Below are positions 1 to 6,435 of a stretch of DNA of 7,177 nucleotides, piece by piece. Position numbers and translations under genes: made by a program. A model generated the notes under the pieces. It searched no databases. It was not told where the DNA came from and worked only from the letters and a program-made list of their open reading frames with translations. Position 1 is the first letter of the stretch. Each line of letters starts with the position of its first letter. Source of the stretch: Chitinophagaceae bacterium (GTDB lineage Bacteria > Bacteroidota > Bacteroidia > Chitinophagales > Chitinophagaceae); contig PLXD01000605.1 of the NCBI GenBank assembly GCA_003151295.1, forward strand, positions 6,766-13,942, read 5' to 3'.

Positions 1-2
1 AA

Positions 3-191
3 AAGATCATCCCCGGGGCAAATTTGAAAGACACGCTTCAGTTAGACAGCCTTGATTATATCGATCTTGTTGTCGCCATCGAGAGCAATTTTGGATTTAA
101 AGTAAAACCGGAAGACTTTACCGGCATCACTACTTTCCAGGACCTCTATGACTATGTGATCTGCCATAAACAATCGAAAGAACTCGTATAA
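3..191 (+). CDS. Acyl carrier protein, C-terminal part (5' truncated by window edge)
   Basis: The reading frame is open from the left edge to a TAA stop and encodes 62 residues, so the N-terminal helix of the ACP is missing from the window. The fragment contains the phosphopantetheine attachment motif LDSLDYIDLVVAIE, with the modified Ser encoded at 48-50, followed by the usual ACP helix III region and a C-terminal helix (FQDLYDYVI). It would carry acyl intermediates as a thioester in the cytoplasm. The stop codon overlaps the start of the acyltransferase gene in a TAATG arrangement, which implies translational coupling and suggests that the acyltransferase uses a chain from this or the second ACP. 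Together with the ACP at 4134 it gives the locus two carrier proteins, as in aryl polyene clusters. ACP identity is secure; the specific cargo is inferred from context. Confidence 0.93.
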   Translation, partial: KIIPGANLKDTLQLDSLDYIDLVVAIESNFGFKVKPEDFTGITTFQDLYDYVICHKQSKELV

Positions 192-1069
192 TGCCGGTAT
201 GGCAAGGTAAATCCAAGGGCAAGCCTTGGGGATATCGTATTTTTGTAAGCATTTTAAGCAGGTGGGGTATCTCACCCGCCTATCTTCTGCTGAGGTTTGT
301 CGCATTTTATTATTTCCTGTTTTCCTATAAATCGTCCAAAAATGTTCTTACCTATTTTCATAAAAAAATCGGCTACGGCTTAGGAAGGTCCCTGATCAAA
401 CTCTATCGGAATTACTACCTGCTCGGACAGAGTATTATTGATAAAGTAGTGATCATGTCGGGCATTCCAAATAAGTTCACATTCGATTTTGACGGAGAAG
501 ATAATCTCCGGAAAATAGTCGGACTGCAAAAAGGAGGCTTGCTATTAAGCGCTCATTTAGGTAACTGGGAAATTGCAGGACATTTGCTGAAACGCCTGGA
601 CACCCGGATCAATATCGTAATGTTCGACGGAGAGCACCGGCAGATTAAGGAATATATTGCGGAGGTCACCGGAAAGAGAGCAGTAAACGTCATCTTAATA
701 AAGAACGACCTTTCCCACATCTATGCAATAAGTGAGGCTTTTAAAAACAATGAGCTGGTCTGTATACATGCGGACAGGTTTATTGAAGGTAATAAGACCC
801 TTACAAGTGAATTTTTAGGCGGGAAAGCCAAATTCCCTATGGGGCCTTTCGTATTAGCCGCCAAATTTAAAGTGCCGGTTTCTTTCGTATTTGCCTTGAA
901 AGAGACCCATTTGCATTACCATTTTTTCGCAAGTGAGATCAAAGACTATTCCCATTTGAGTAAGGATGCCCTTATGCAGCAGATGCTGGACGATTTTGTT
1001 ATTGAAATGGAAATTAAGATAAAAAAATACCCCGAACAGTGGTATAATTATTATAACTTTTGGCAGTAA
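191..1069 (+). CDS. LpxL/HtrB-like lysophospholipid acyltransferase family protein
   Basis: This 292-residue protein has the hallmarks of the lipid A lauroyl/myristoyl acyltransferase (LpxL/HtrB) family. There is a hydrophobic N-terminal segment around residues 31-46. The H-X4-E catalytic motif is HLGNWE (His122, Glu127), preceded by a GGLLLSA strand. Further on are a substrate-binding block with Gly and Pro around residues 210-230 (FPMGPFVLAAK) and the family's C-terminal PEQWYNYYNFW signature. Length is typical for the family. The family transfers an acyl group from ACP to a lipid or glycolipid acceptor at the inner face of the inner membrane. Here it is directly coupled to an ACP gene and sits among pigment tailoring genes, as do homologues in aryl polyene and flexirubin loci. 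It therefore probably attaches the finished polyene to its acceptor rather than acting in lipid A synthesis. The acceptor cannot be read from the sequence. Confidence 0.9.
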   Translation: MPVWQGKSKGKPWGYRIFVSILSRWGISPAYLLLRFVAFYYFLFSYKSSKNVLTYFHKKIGYGLGRSLIKLYRNYYLLGQSIIDKVVIMSGIPNKFTFDFDGEDNLRKIVGLQKGGLLLSAHLGNWEIAGHLLKRLDTRINIVMFDGEHRQIKEYIAEVTGKRAVNVILIKNDLSHIYAISEAFKNNELVCIHADRFIEGNKTLTSEFLGGKAKFPMGPFVLAAKFKVPVSFVFALKETHLHYHFFASEIKDYSHLSKDALMQQMLDDFVIEMEIKIKKYPEQWYNYYNFWQ

Positions 1070-1102
1070 AGGTCTTTTTCATTCAAACAAAAATCTTACA
1101 TC

Positions 1103-1747
1103 ATGAAAAGTGTAAACAAACCCGGTTGGCTGATCGCCTTTTTGTTCGTCTGCATAAATATGCAATTTGTTTCTGCGCAAAGCAAGACTGATGTTCTTAA
1201 TGATAGATCGGTAGAAATTACCTGGCTTGGCCTGGATTTCAGCCAGACTAAATTTATCGGATCTGCTACTCAGTTTAAGGATGCAGGTGAGATTACCAAC
1301 GAGGACTTCAGGGATAAATTTACGACTGCCTGGAATCAACTTTTTATTGATGAATCCAAAAAATTCAATGTAGCGGAGATGGTGAATCGTCCTGAAGTGA
1401 AGTATTCCATAGATGTTGCCGAAAAAGCAAACAGCATCCTTAAAAAGGATTTCTTCAGCAATAATCCATCGGATTTTAAGACAATCGATGAGAAGAAGAT
1501 CGCCGACCTGGTAAAAAACTATGATTTTCTGGGGAAAACAGGTGTAGGCCTGCTGTTCTTCGTTGAAGGAATGAGCAAGGGTCAGGAACAAGCCGCCGCC
1601 TGGGTGACTTTGGTGGATATGAAGACAAAAAAAGTAATCTTTACTACCTATAAGACCGGTAAGTCCGGAGGAATCGGATTCAGGAATTACTGGGCAAAGT
1701 CCTGGTACAATATTTTGAAGGAAACAAAATCCGATTTTAAAAAATAA
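1103..1747 (+). CDS. Secreted protein of unknown function
   Basis: This encodes 214 residues and I do not recognise a named domain. The N-terminus is a clear Sec signal peptide: a Lys-containing n-region, a hydrophobic core (residues 9-20) and a VSA|Q cleavage site near residue 25, typical of Bacteroidota. No lipobox Cys is present, so the mature form should be soluble in the periplasm or exported. The mature part opens with a strand-like ITWLGLDFS segment. It has a helical, charged middle (about residues 50-135) and then alternating strands (GVGLLFFVEG, AAAWVTLVDM, KVIFTTY) before a basic C-terminus, suggesting a compact alpha/beta fold. It lies 33 bases after the acyltransferase and 22 before the methyltransferase, inside the apparent operon, so a role in export or surface placement of the product is possible but only inferred. 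The start is chosen because it gives the complete signal peptide. Confidence 0.85.
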   Translation: MKSVNKPGWLIAFLFVCINMQFVSAQSKTDVLNDRSVEITWLGLDFSQTKFIGSATQFKDAGEITNEDFRDKFTTAWNQLFIDESKKFNVAEMVNRPEVKYSIDVAEKANSILKKDFFSNNPSDFKTIDEKKIADLVKNYDFLGKTGVGLLFFVEGMSKGQEQAAAWVTLVDMKTKKVIFTTYKTGKSGGIGFRNYWAKSWYNILKETKSDFKK

Positions 1748-1769
1748 AAATCAACTCAATTTATTTTCA

Positions 1770-2870
1770 ATGACTTTTTTTGGGAAGGACAAAAATTCTG
1801 CTTTTGAAGCCAAGGAAACAGCACAATGGATTGCCTTCGGACCGGTAATTTTTCAATCAGCAAGGGTATTAAGGAATTCAGGGATACTGAAGGTAATCGA
1901 GGACAATGGTTTAGCTGGTTTGACTTTAGCGGATATCGCAGGGAAAGTGAAATTGCCTTTGTATGGTGTACGGGTTTTATTAGAGTCGGCATTGGGTATC
2001 GGACTGGTCCTGGTGAACGGCAATAAGTATAGTTTAGCCAAAACCGGTCATTTTATATTGAACGACCCGCTCACGAAAACAAATATGGATTTTGTACACG
2101 ATGTGTGTTACAAAGGCCTGTTTTCACTTGATAAAAGTATTGAGACCGGGAAGCCGGTGGGATTAAAGGAATTCGGAGAGTGGCAAACTATTTACGAAGG
2201 CTTGTCTGAACTGCCGGAGCAGGTGCAGAAAAGCTGGTTTAGTTTCGATCATTTTTTCTCAGACGATGCCTTCAATCTCGTCTTACCGAAGGTGTATGTC
2301 AATGGCACCAAAAGATTATTGGATATCGGCGGCAATACGGGTAAATGGGCTATTGCTTCTACGAAATATAAAGCCGATATACAGATAACCCTTATGGACC
2401 TGCCGGGCCAGTTAAATATGGCAAGGGCCAAAATTGCCGATCTGGGCCTGACCGAGCGGGTGTCTTTTTTCCCGACTAATATCCTGGATGAGCAGGTGAA
2501 ATTTCCAACGGGATTCGATGCTGTCTGGATGAGCCAGTTCCTGGATTGCTTTTCAGAGGCTGAGATCGTTTCCATTTTAAAAAGATGCCATGGCTCATTG
2601 GCCGACGACGGGTATGTCTTCATCCTGGAGCCATTTTGGGATAGACAACGGTATGAGATCGCCGCGTTCTGCCTGCAACAAACTTCACTTTATTTTACAG
2701 CCCTGGCCAATGGTAACAGCCAGATGTACAGCGCCAAGACCTTCTTTCAGTGTATTGATGAAGCGGGTTTTGAGATCGCCGAGCAAGTAGATAATATCGG
2801 TCTAAGTCAGACCTTATTAAAATGTAAAAAAAAACAGCCTTTTAAAATACCCCTATACTCAGTAGCATGA
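1770..2870 (+). CDS. Class I SAM-dependent methyltransferase, O-methyltransferase-like with N-terminal winged-helix domain
   Basis: The 366-residue protein has the two-domain layout of the plant/actinomycete small-molecule methyltransferase family. An N-terminal dimerisation/winged-helix domain (about residues 18-110, including GLTLADIAGKVKLP and a YSLAKTG wing) is followed by a Rossmann-type SAM-binding domain. Motif I is LLDIGGNTGKWA (183-194) and the acidic ribose-binding end of strand 2 is LMDLPGQ (208-214). The post-motif region with DAVWMSQFLDCFSE (250-263) corresponds to the segment that normally carries the catalytic His in O-methyltransferases, but here that position appears to be Asp259. 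In this pigment context the likely substrate is the phenolic head of an aryl polyene, where C-methylation next to the hydroxyl is known; O-methylation is the alternative. The gene overlaps the next one by four bases (ATGA), so methyltransferase and flavoenzyme are probably made together. Confidence 0.88.
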   Translation: MTFFGKDKNSAFEAKETAQWIAFGPVIFQSARVLRNSGILKVIEDNGLAGLTLADIAGKVKLPLYGVRVLLESALGIGLVLVNGNKYSLAKTGHFILNDPLTKTNMDFVHDVCYKGLFSLDKSIETGKPVGLKEFGEWQTIYEGLSELPEQVQKSWFSFDHFFSDDAFNLVLPKVYVNGTKRLLDIGGNTGKWAIASTKYKADIQITLMDLPGQLNMARAKIADLGLTERVSFFPTNILDEQVKFPTGFDAVWMSQFLDCFSEAEIVSILKRCHGSLADDGYVFILEPFWDRQRYEIAAFCLQQTSLYFTALANGNSQMYSAKTFFQCIDEAGFEIAEQVDNIGLSQTLLKCKKKQPFKIPLYSVA

Positions 2871-4114
2871 ACACAGAAAAAGTAGATGTCCTGGTAATCG
2901 GCGCTGGTCCTGCCGGTACGGTTGCTGCCTCTATCGTGAACAAAGCAGGCTTAAAAGTTAAAATCGTGGAGAAACAGCGGTTTCCCCGTTTTGTGATCGG
3001 TGAAAGCCTGCTACCCCGTTGCATGGAGGCTTTGACAGAGGCAGGCTTTGTGGAAGCGGTCAAGGGAAAAGGCTTCCAGGAAAAATATGGGGCTAAATTT
3101 GTAAAAAACGGAATGGTCTGTGATTATTTCTTTGCAGACCAGTTCACACAAGGCTGGAACTGGACCTGGCAGGTGCCCCGTGGTGAATTTGATAAGACCC
3201 TCGCTGACACCGTAGAAAAAATGGGAGTGCCTGTTGCTTATGAAACTTCCGTAACCAATATTGTCTTTACCGGTACGGATTCTGTGACAACGGTGGAAGA
3301 TATTCATGGCAATAAGACGCAGATAGAAGCGCGATTTATCATCGACGGCAGCGGTTATGGCCGGGTGATTCCCCGGTTGTTCAACCTTGACAAACCGTCT
3401 AACCTTCCCACCCGTAAGGCTTTATTTACCCATACGGTGGATCTGAAGCGATCGCTGGATGATGAGCCAAACCGCATTACCATTGTCGTTCACAAGCCGG
3501 GTGTCTGGATATGGGTGATCCCTTTTTCAAATGGCGTTACTTCACTGGGCTTTGTAGGTGATCCTGAATTTTTTAAACAATATGAGGGCAGCAATGAGGA
3601 GCAGTTACGGGCATTAATCGCATCGGAGCCTTATTTATGCGAACGGTTTAAGGCTGTGAGGTTTGTGTTCGACCCAAGGGTCCTGGAATCCTGGTCAAGC
3701 ACCACCAATAAATTTTATGGTGCGGGTTTTGTACTTACGGGTAATGTGACTGAGTTCCTCGACCCGGTGTTCTCTTCCGGAGTTACCCTGGCAACTGTAT
3801 CGAGCCAAAAAGCGGCCCATCTTGTAATACGCACCCTGAATGGCGAAACGGTAGATTGGGATAAGGAATATATGGAGGAGATGATGCAGGGCGTAAATAC
3901 TTTCCGTTCCTACGTAATGGCCTGGTATGAGGGTACGCTCGACACCATCTTCTTTGCGGAGAACCAGGATCTTCAGATTAAGAATATGATTTGTTCCGTC
4001 CTGGCAGGATATGTATGGGATCTGGACAATCCTTATGTGAAAAATCATGCAACGGCCCTGCAGAAGTTAGCCCGGACCATTGAACTCAGGGACCTCGTCG
4101 GGAAAATGAAGTAA
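2867..4114 (+). CDS. Flavin-dependent halogenase family enzyme (FAD-dependent oxidoreductase)
   Basis: This 415-residue flavoprotein starts with an FAD-binding Rossmann motif GAGPAG (residues 12-17) and an acidic strand-2 end (VEK). A GESLLP segment follows. The WxWxIP motif characteristic of FADH2-dependent halogenases is present as WIWVIP (214-219). Lys73 in the GFQEKYGAKF segment matches the lysine that guides hypohalous acid in this family. Near the C-terminal flavin site is EFLDPVFSSGV (296-306), typical of halogenases acting on phenols or carrier-bound pyrrole/phenol substrates. The usual Gly-Asp before that segment reads Gly292-Asn293. Such enzymes need a separate flavin reductase, which is not in the window. 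The expected role is chlorination of the aryl head of the polyene; halogenated aryl polyenes (xanthomonadins) and chlorinated flexirubins are known. A hydroxylase role within the same fold cannot be excluded. It overlaps the methyltransferase stop by ATGA. Confidence 0.87.
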   Translation: MNTEKVDVLVIGAGPAGTVAASIVNKAGLKVKIVEKQRFPRFVIGESLLPRCMEALTEAGFVEAVKGKGFQEKYGAKFVKNGMVCDYFFADQFTQGWNWTWQVPRGEFDKTLADTVEKMGVPVAYETSVTNIVFTGTDSVTTVEDIHGNKTQIEARFIIDGSGYGRVIPRLFNLDKPSNLPTRKALFTHTVDLKRSLDDEPNRITIVVHKPGVWIWVIPFSNGVTSLGFVGDPEFFKQYEGSNEEQLRALIASEPYLCERFKAVRFVFDPRVLESWSSTTNKFYGAGFVLTGNVTEFLDPVFSSGVTLATVSSQKAAHLVIRTLNGETVDWDKEYMEEMMQGVNTFRSYVMAWYEGTLDTIFFAENQDLQIKNMICSVLAGYVWDLDNPYVKNHATALQKLARTIELRDLVGKMK

Positions 4115-4133
4115 CAAAAAATAAAATTAGAAC

Positions 4134-4388
4134 ATGGATAAATTAATGGCTGATCTTAAAGTACAGATCATTGAACAACTGAATTTGCAGGATACAAAAC
4201 CGGAGGATATCGGCGATGATCAGCCTCTTTTTGTGGAAGGTCTGGGACTGGATTCCATCGATGCGCTGGAACTGATCGTTTTATTGCAGCAAAATTATAA
4301 GATCAAGATCTCCAACGCCGAAGAAGGGCCCAAAGTGTTCCGTTCCGTAAGGACCATGGCGGAATATATCACTGCTTATCAGGCATGA
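4134..4388 (+). CDS. Acyl carrier protein
   Basis: This is a complete 84-residue ACP, the normal length for a free-standing carrier protein. Helix I spans about residues 4-18. The loop ends in the phosphopantetheine motif GLGLDSIDALEL, with the modified Ser at residue 41 (codon 4254-4256). Helix II continues as IVLLQQNY, and the C-terminal helix is VRTMAEYITAY. The D-S-I-D form, rather than D-S-L-D, and the acidic surface around helix II are those of fatty acid or type II polyketide ACPs. The gene follows the halogenase-like gene by 19 A-rich bases. Because related halogenases act on carrier-bound aromatics, this ACP may present the aryl substrate to the flavoenzyme or methyltransferase. It differs clearly from the first ACP in the window, so the two probably have different partners. 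Confidence 0.95.
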   Translation: MDKLMADLKVQIIEQLNLQDTKPEDIGDDQPLFVEGLGLDSIDALELIVLLQQNYKIKISNAEEGPKVFRSVRTMAEYITAYQA

Positions 4389-4438
4389 TCTGAAATAACT
4401 ATCATCACAGGCATCATTCTTTATTATTAGTAATCGGT

Positions 4439-5212
4439 ATGCTCAATTTCAGAAATACGAACATTTTTTTTTCTGCCCTGCTGATCTCTTTAATCGGGCT
4501 TAATTTCCGTTATAGCATTCCTTTCTTTATTTATCCGTTATTGTTGTTTGCCTATTCGCTGGTTCTTTTTTATGGTTGTTATTTTGTGCATTCTAATTTT
4601 TTCTTACCGGTCATCTGTTCGGCGTTAACAACTAAAAAAGAAATTGCCCTGAGCTTTGACGATGGCCCGGCCGTGTCCTACACCCCGGAAATCTTAGAGA
4701 TCTTACAGGAAAAGAAGGTGAAAGCGGTTTTTTTTTGCATTGGCAGCCGGATAGCCGGCAACGAAATCATATTCAGGCAAATACACAATGAAGGACATAT
4801 TATCGGCAACCATAGCTACTCTCATCATTTCTGGTTTGATATGTTCTCTTCCCGAAAAATGCTGGCTGACATGAAAATGATGGATGGCGCGATGGAAAAA
4901 GCAACCGGTTTACAGCCAAAGTTGTTCAGACCTCCTTATGGCGTAACCAACCCCAATCTCAGAAAAGCCATTATCGATGGCGGGTACACCCCCATTGGCT
5001 GGAACATCCGATCGCTGGACACTATAATAGAAGATGAGGAGAAATTGTTGAAGAAGATCAATCGCTCCATAAAGCCCGGCGCAATCATCCTGTTCCACGA
5101 TACCAGCAAAACGACGCTGGCCATGCTTCCCGCGTTCCTCCGGCAGGTAAAATCAAGCGGTTATGAAATAGTCAGATTGGATAAAATGCTAAATTTGCAA
5201 GCGTATGCATAA
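4439..5212 (+). CDS. Membrane-anchored polysaccharide deacetylase (NodB homology domain, CE4 family)
   Basis: The 257-residue protein begins with two hydrophobic segments (about residues 8-22 and 27-50) that should anchor it in the inner membrane, followed by a NodB domain from residue 67. The CE4 motifs are visible: FDDGP (73-77; Asp74 as base, Asp75 as metal ligand), HSYSH (125-129; metal ligands His125 and His129), RPPYG (164-168) and LFHD (218-221; catalytic His220). The W of GWNIRS (187-192) stands in the motif 4 region. All catalytic residues are therefore intact and a metal-dependent deacetylase activity is expected, on an N-acetyl sugar or possibly an O- or N-acylated lipid. It is not an obvious cell-wall gene here: it lies 50 bases after an ACP gene and its last eight bases overlap the LolA-like gene. 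A role in preparing or modifying the acceptor of the polyene is an inference. Confidence 0.93.
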   Translation: MLNFRNTNIFFSALLISLIGLNFRYSIPFFIYPLLLFAYSLVLFYGCYFVHSNFFLPVICSALTTKKEIALSFDDGPAVSYTPEILEILQEKKVKAVFFCIGSRIAGNEIIFRQIHNEGHIIGNHSYSHHFWFDMFSSRKMLADMKMMDGAMEKATGLQPKLFRPPYGVTNPNLRKAIIDGGYTPIGWNIRSLDTIIEDEEKLLKKINRSIKPGAIILFHDTSKTTLAMLPAFLRQVKSSGYEIVRLDKMLNLQAYA

Positions 5213-5840
5213 ATTATTTTTAATCCTCTTGATGACCAGCGGCGGAATTTCCCTGAAAGCCCAATATACCGGGTATATACCGTTAACGGATCTTTCGAAA
5301 TTTAAAGAGTTGTTTTCCGTGGAAGCTCAAAAAGTGATCAGTATCAAAAGCGATTTCGTGCAGGAAAAGAACCTTAGCATGCTATCGGAGAAAATCACGT
5401 CAAAGGGGAAATTCTGGTTCAAGAAAGAAAGCCGTGTCCGGATGGAATACAGCCAGCCGTTTCAATACCTAATGATCATCAATAAGGACAAAGTATTTGT
5501 AAAAGACGGGCAGAAACAGAATACGATCTCTACCAAATCCAATAAGCTTTTTCAACAGATCAACAAGATCATGGTAGATTGTATACAGGGGACGGTTCTT
5601 AGCAACCCTGATTTCAGCACCCGGGTGTTCGGGAACAATACGGCTTACCTGGTGGAATTATCGCCTGTATCAAAAAACCTGAAAGAGTTCTTTAAAACCA
5701 TCGTTGTTATCGTAGGGAAAAAGGATTATTCCGTGACCAATATTGAAATGAATGAAATTTCAGGCGATAATACCATCATCCATTTTATCAACAAAGAAAT
5801 GAATTCAAATCTTCCAGATGCGCTCTTTACTATTAATTAG
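5205..5840 (+). CDS. LolA-like outer-membrane lipoprotein carrier family protein
   Basis: This is a 211-residue periplasmic protein with a short Sec signal peptide (hydrophobic core at residues 4-16, cleavage after KA near residue 19). The mature part matches the LolA half-barrel pattern: IKSDFVQEKNLSML (47-60), then SKGKFWFKK (66-74), EYSQPFQYLMII (81-92) and repeated beta strands such as KVFVKDGQ and AYLVELSP. LolA proteins bind acyl chains in a hydrophobic cavity and ferry lipoproteins from the inner to the outer membrane. Paralogues in aryl polyene and xanthomonadin clusters are thought to carry the pigment or its lipid conjugate instead. The embedded position, overlapping both the deacetylase (8 bases) and the downstream lipoprotein gene (23 bases), supports a dedicated paralogue rather than housekeeping lolA, so I give no symbol. 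The family call is strong; the cargo is inferred. Confidence 0.88.
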   Translation: MHKLFLILLMTSGGISLKAQYTGYIPLTDLSKFKELFSVEAQKVISIKSDFVQEKNLSMLSEKITSKGKFWFKKESRVRMEYSQPFQYLMIINKDKVFVKDGQKQNTISTKSNKLFQQINKIMVDCIQGTVLSNPDFSTRVFGNNTAYLVELSPVSKNLKEFFKTIVVIVGKKDYSVTNIEMNEISGDNTIIHFINKEMNSNLPDALFTIN

Positions 5841-6435
5841 TTTCTGCATCATCCAGCTGGGATGTGTATCTGTCTACAAAAACCTGCAGGATACGACCGG
5901 GGATATCCATAATTTACAGCAATTTAAGCCTGTCATCACAACTGCCCTCTATAAAATCGATGTAAATGTAATAGGGAAATATCTGAGCGGACTATTGCTG
6001 CTGAAAACGATGCCCGACAGCAGCATCCGGGTGGTCTTTTCCAGTGAAATGGGATTCAAATTTTTTGATTTTGAATTTTCACCCGGTAACCGTTTTAAGG
6101 TGAATTATATCATAAAACAGATGAATAAAAAGCCGGTTATTAAAACGCTCCGGAAGGATTTTGAATTGATATTAATGCAATCCCTGGACCCTTCTACCGT
6201 GCATATTCGCAAAGACAGCCTGTTCATCTATTATGTGTTCCCCCAAACAAAGGGATTTTATTATTATATCACCAACCCCGGCGGAAATGAATTGGTGCGA
6301 ATGGAACGATCGTCAAAACGGAAGCCTGTAGTAGAGGCGATCATGAAAAACTACCGCAACGGGATACCCGATACAATCGGCATTACCCATAAAAATTTCA
6401 ATTTTACCATTGGCTTAAAAAAGATAGAAAGATAA
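5818..6435 (+). CDS. Putative lipoprotein of unknown function, paired with the LolA-like protein
   Basis: The 205-residue product begins with a short hydrophobic signal (residues 3-14) and a Cys at residue 16 in the context QLGC. This resembles a lipobox, although Gln at -3 is not the preferred residue, so lipidation is likely rather than certain. The rest is rich in beta strands (IRVVFSSEMGFKFFDFEF, LFIYYVFP, GFYYYIT), consistent with an outer-membrane or periplasmic beta-rich protein. I do not recognise a named domain. Its start lies inside the LolA-like gene, a 23-base overlap in a different frame, and its stop overlaps the next start (TAATG). This tight coupling suggests that it works with the LolA-like carrier, perhaps as an outer-membrane receptor in the way LolB works with LolA, or like the small lipoprotein (DUF3261 type) of aryl polyene loci. 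Both roles are inference. Confidence 0.8.
   Translation: MRSLLLISFCIIQLGCVSVYKNLQDTTGDIHNLQQFKPVITTALYKIDVNVIGKYLSGLLLLKTMPDSSIRVVFSSEMGFKFFDFEFSPGNRFKVNYIIKQMNKKPVIKTLRKDFELILMQSLDPSTVHIRKDSLFIYYVFPQTKGFYYYITNPGGNELVRMERSSKRKPVVEAIMKNYRNGIPDTIGITHKNFNFTIGLKKIER

Noticed and set aside
191..1069. Housekeeping lipid A acyltransferase (lpxL)
   Set aside because: The family match is real, but the overlap with an ACP gene and the pigment-type neighbours argue for a dedicated paralogue, so no symbol was given.
1070..1102. A/T-rich gap before the secreted-protein gene as a terminator or promoter
   Set aside because: It contains a short T-run but no inverted repeat before it and no recognisable promoter element.
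1079..1591. A 170-codon open frame on the minus strand
   Set aside because: It lies opposite the secreted-protein gene, which has a proper signal peptide and fits the operon. The antisense product shows no recognisable motif.
2249..2623. Minus-strand open frame opposite the methyltransferase
   Set aside because: The plus strand there encodes the conserved SAM-binding motifs; the minus product looks like a shadow with no domain.
4389..4438. Possible internal promoter in the 50-base gap before the deacetylase gene
   Set aside because: No Bacteroidota -7 element (TAnnTTTG) with a suitable -33 TTTG is visible, and no hairpin with a T-tract ends the upstream transcript. It is more likely an operon spacer.
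5205..5840. Housekeeping lolA
   Set aside because: The gene overlaps pathway genes on both sides and lacks the usual housekeeping context, so it was called LolA-like only.
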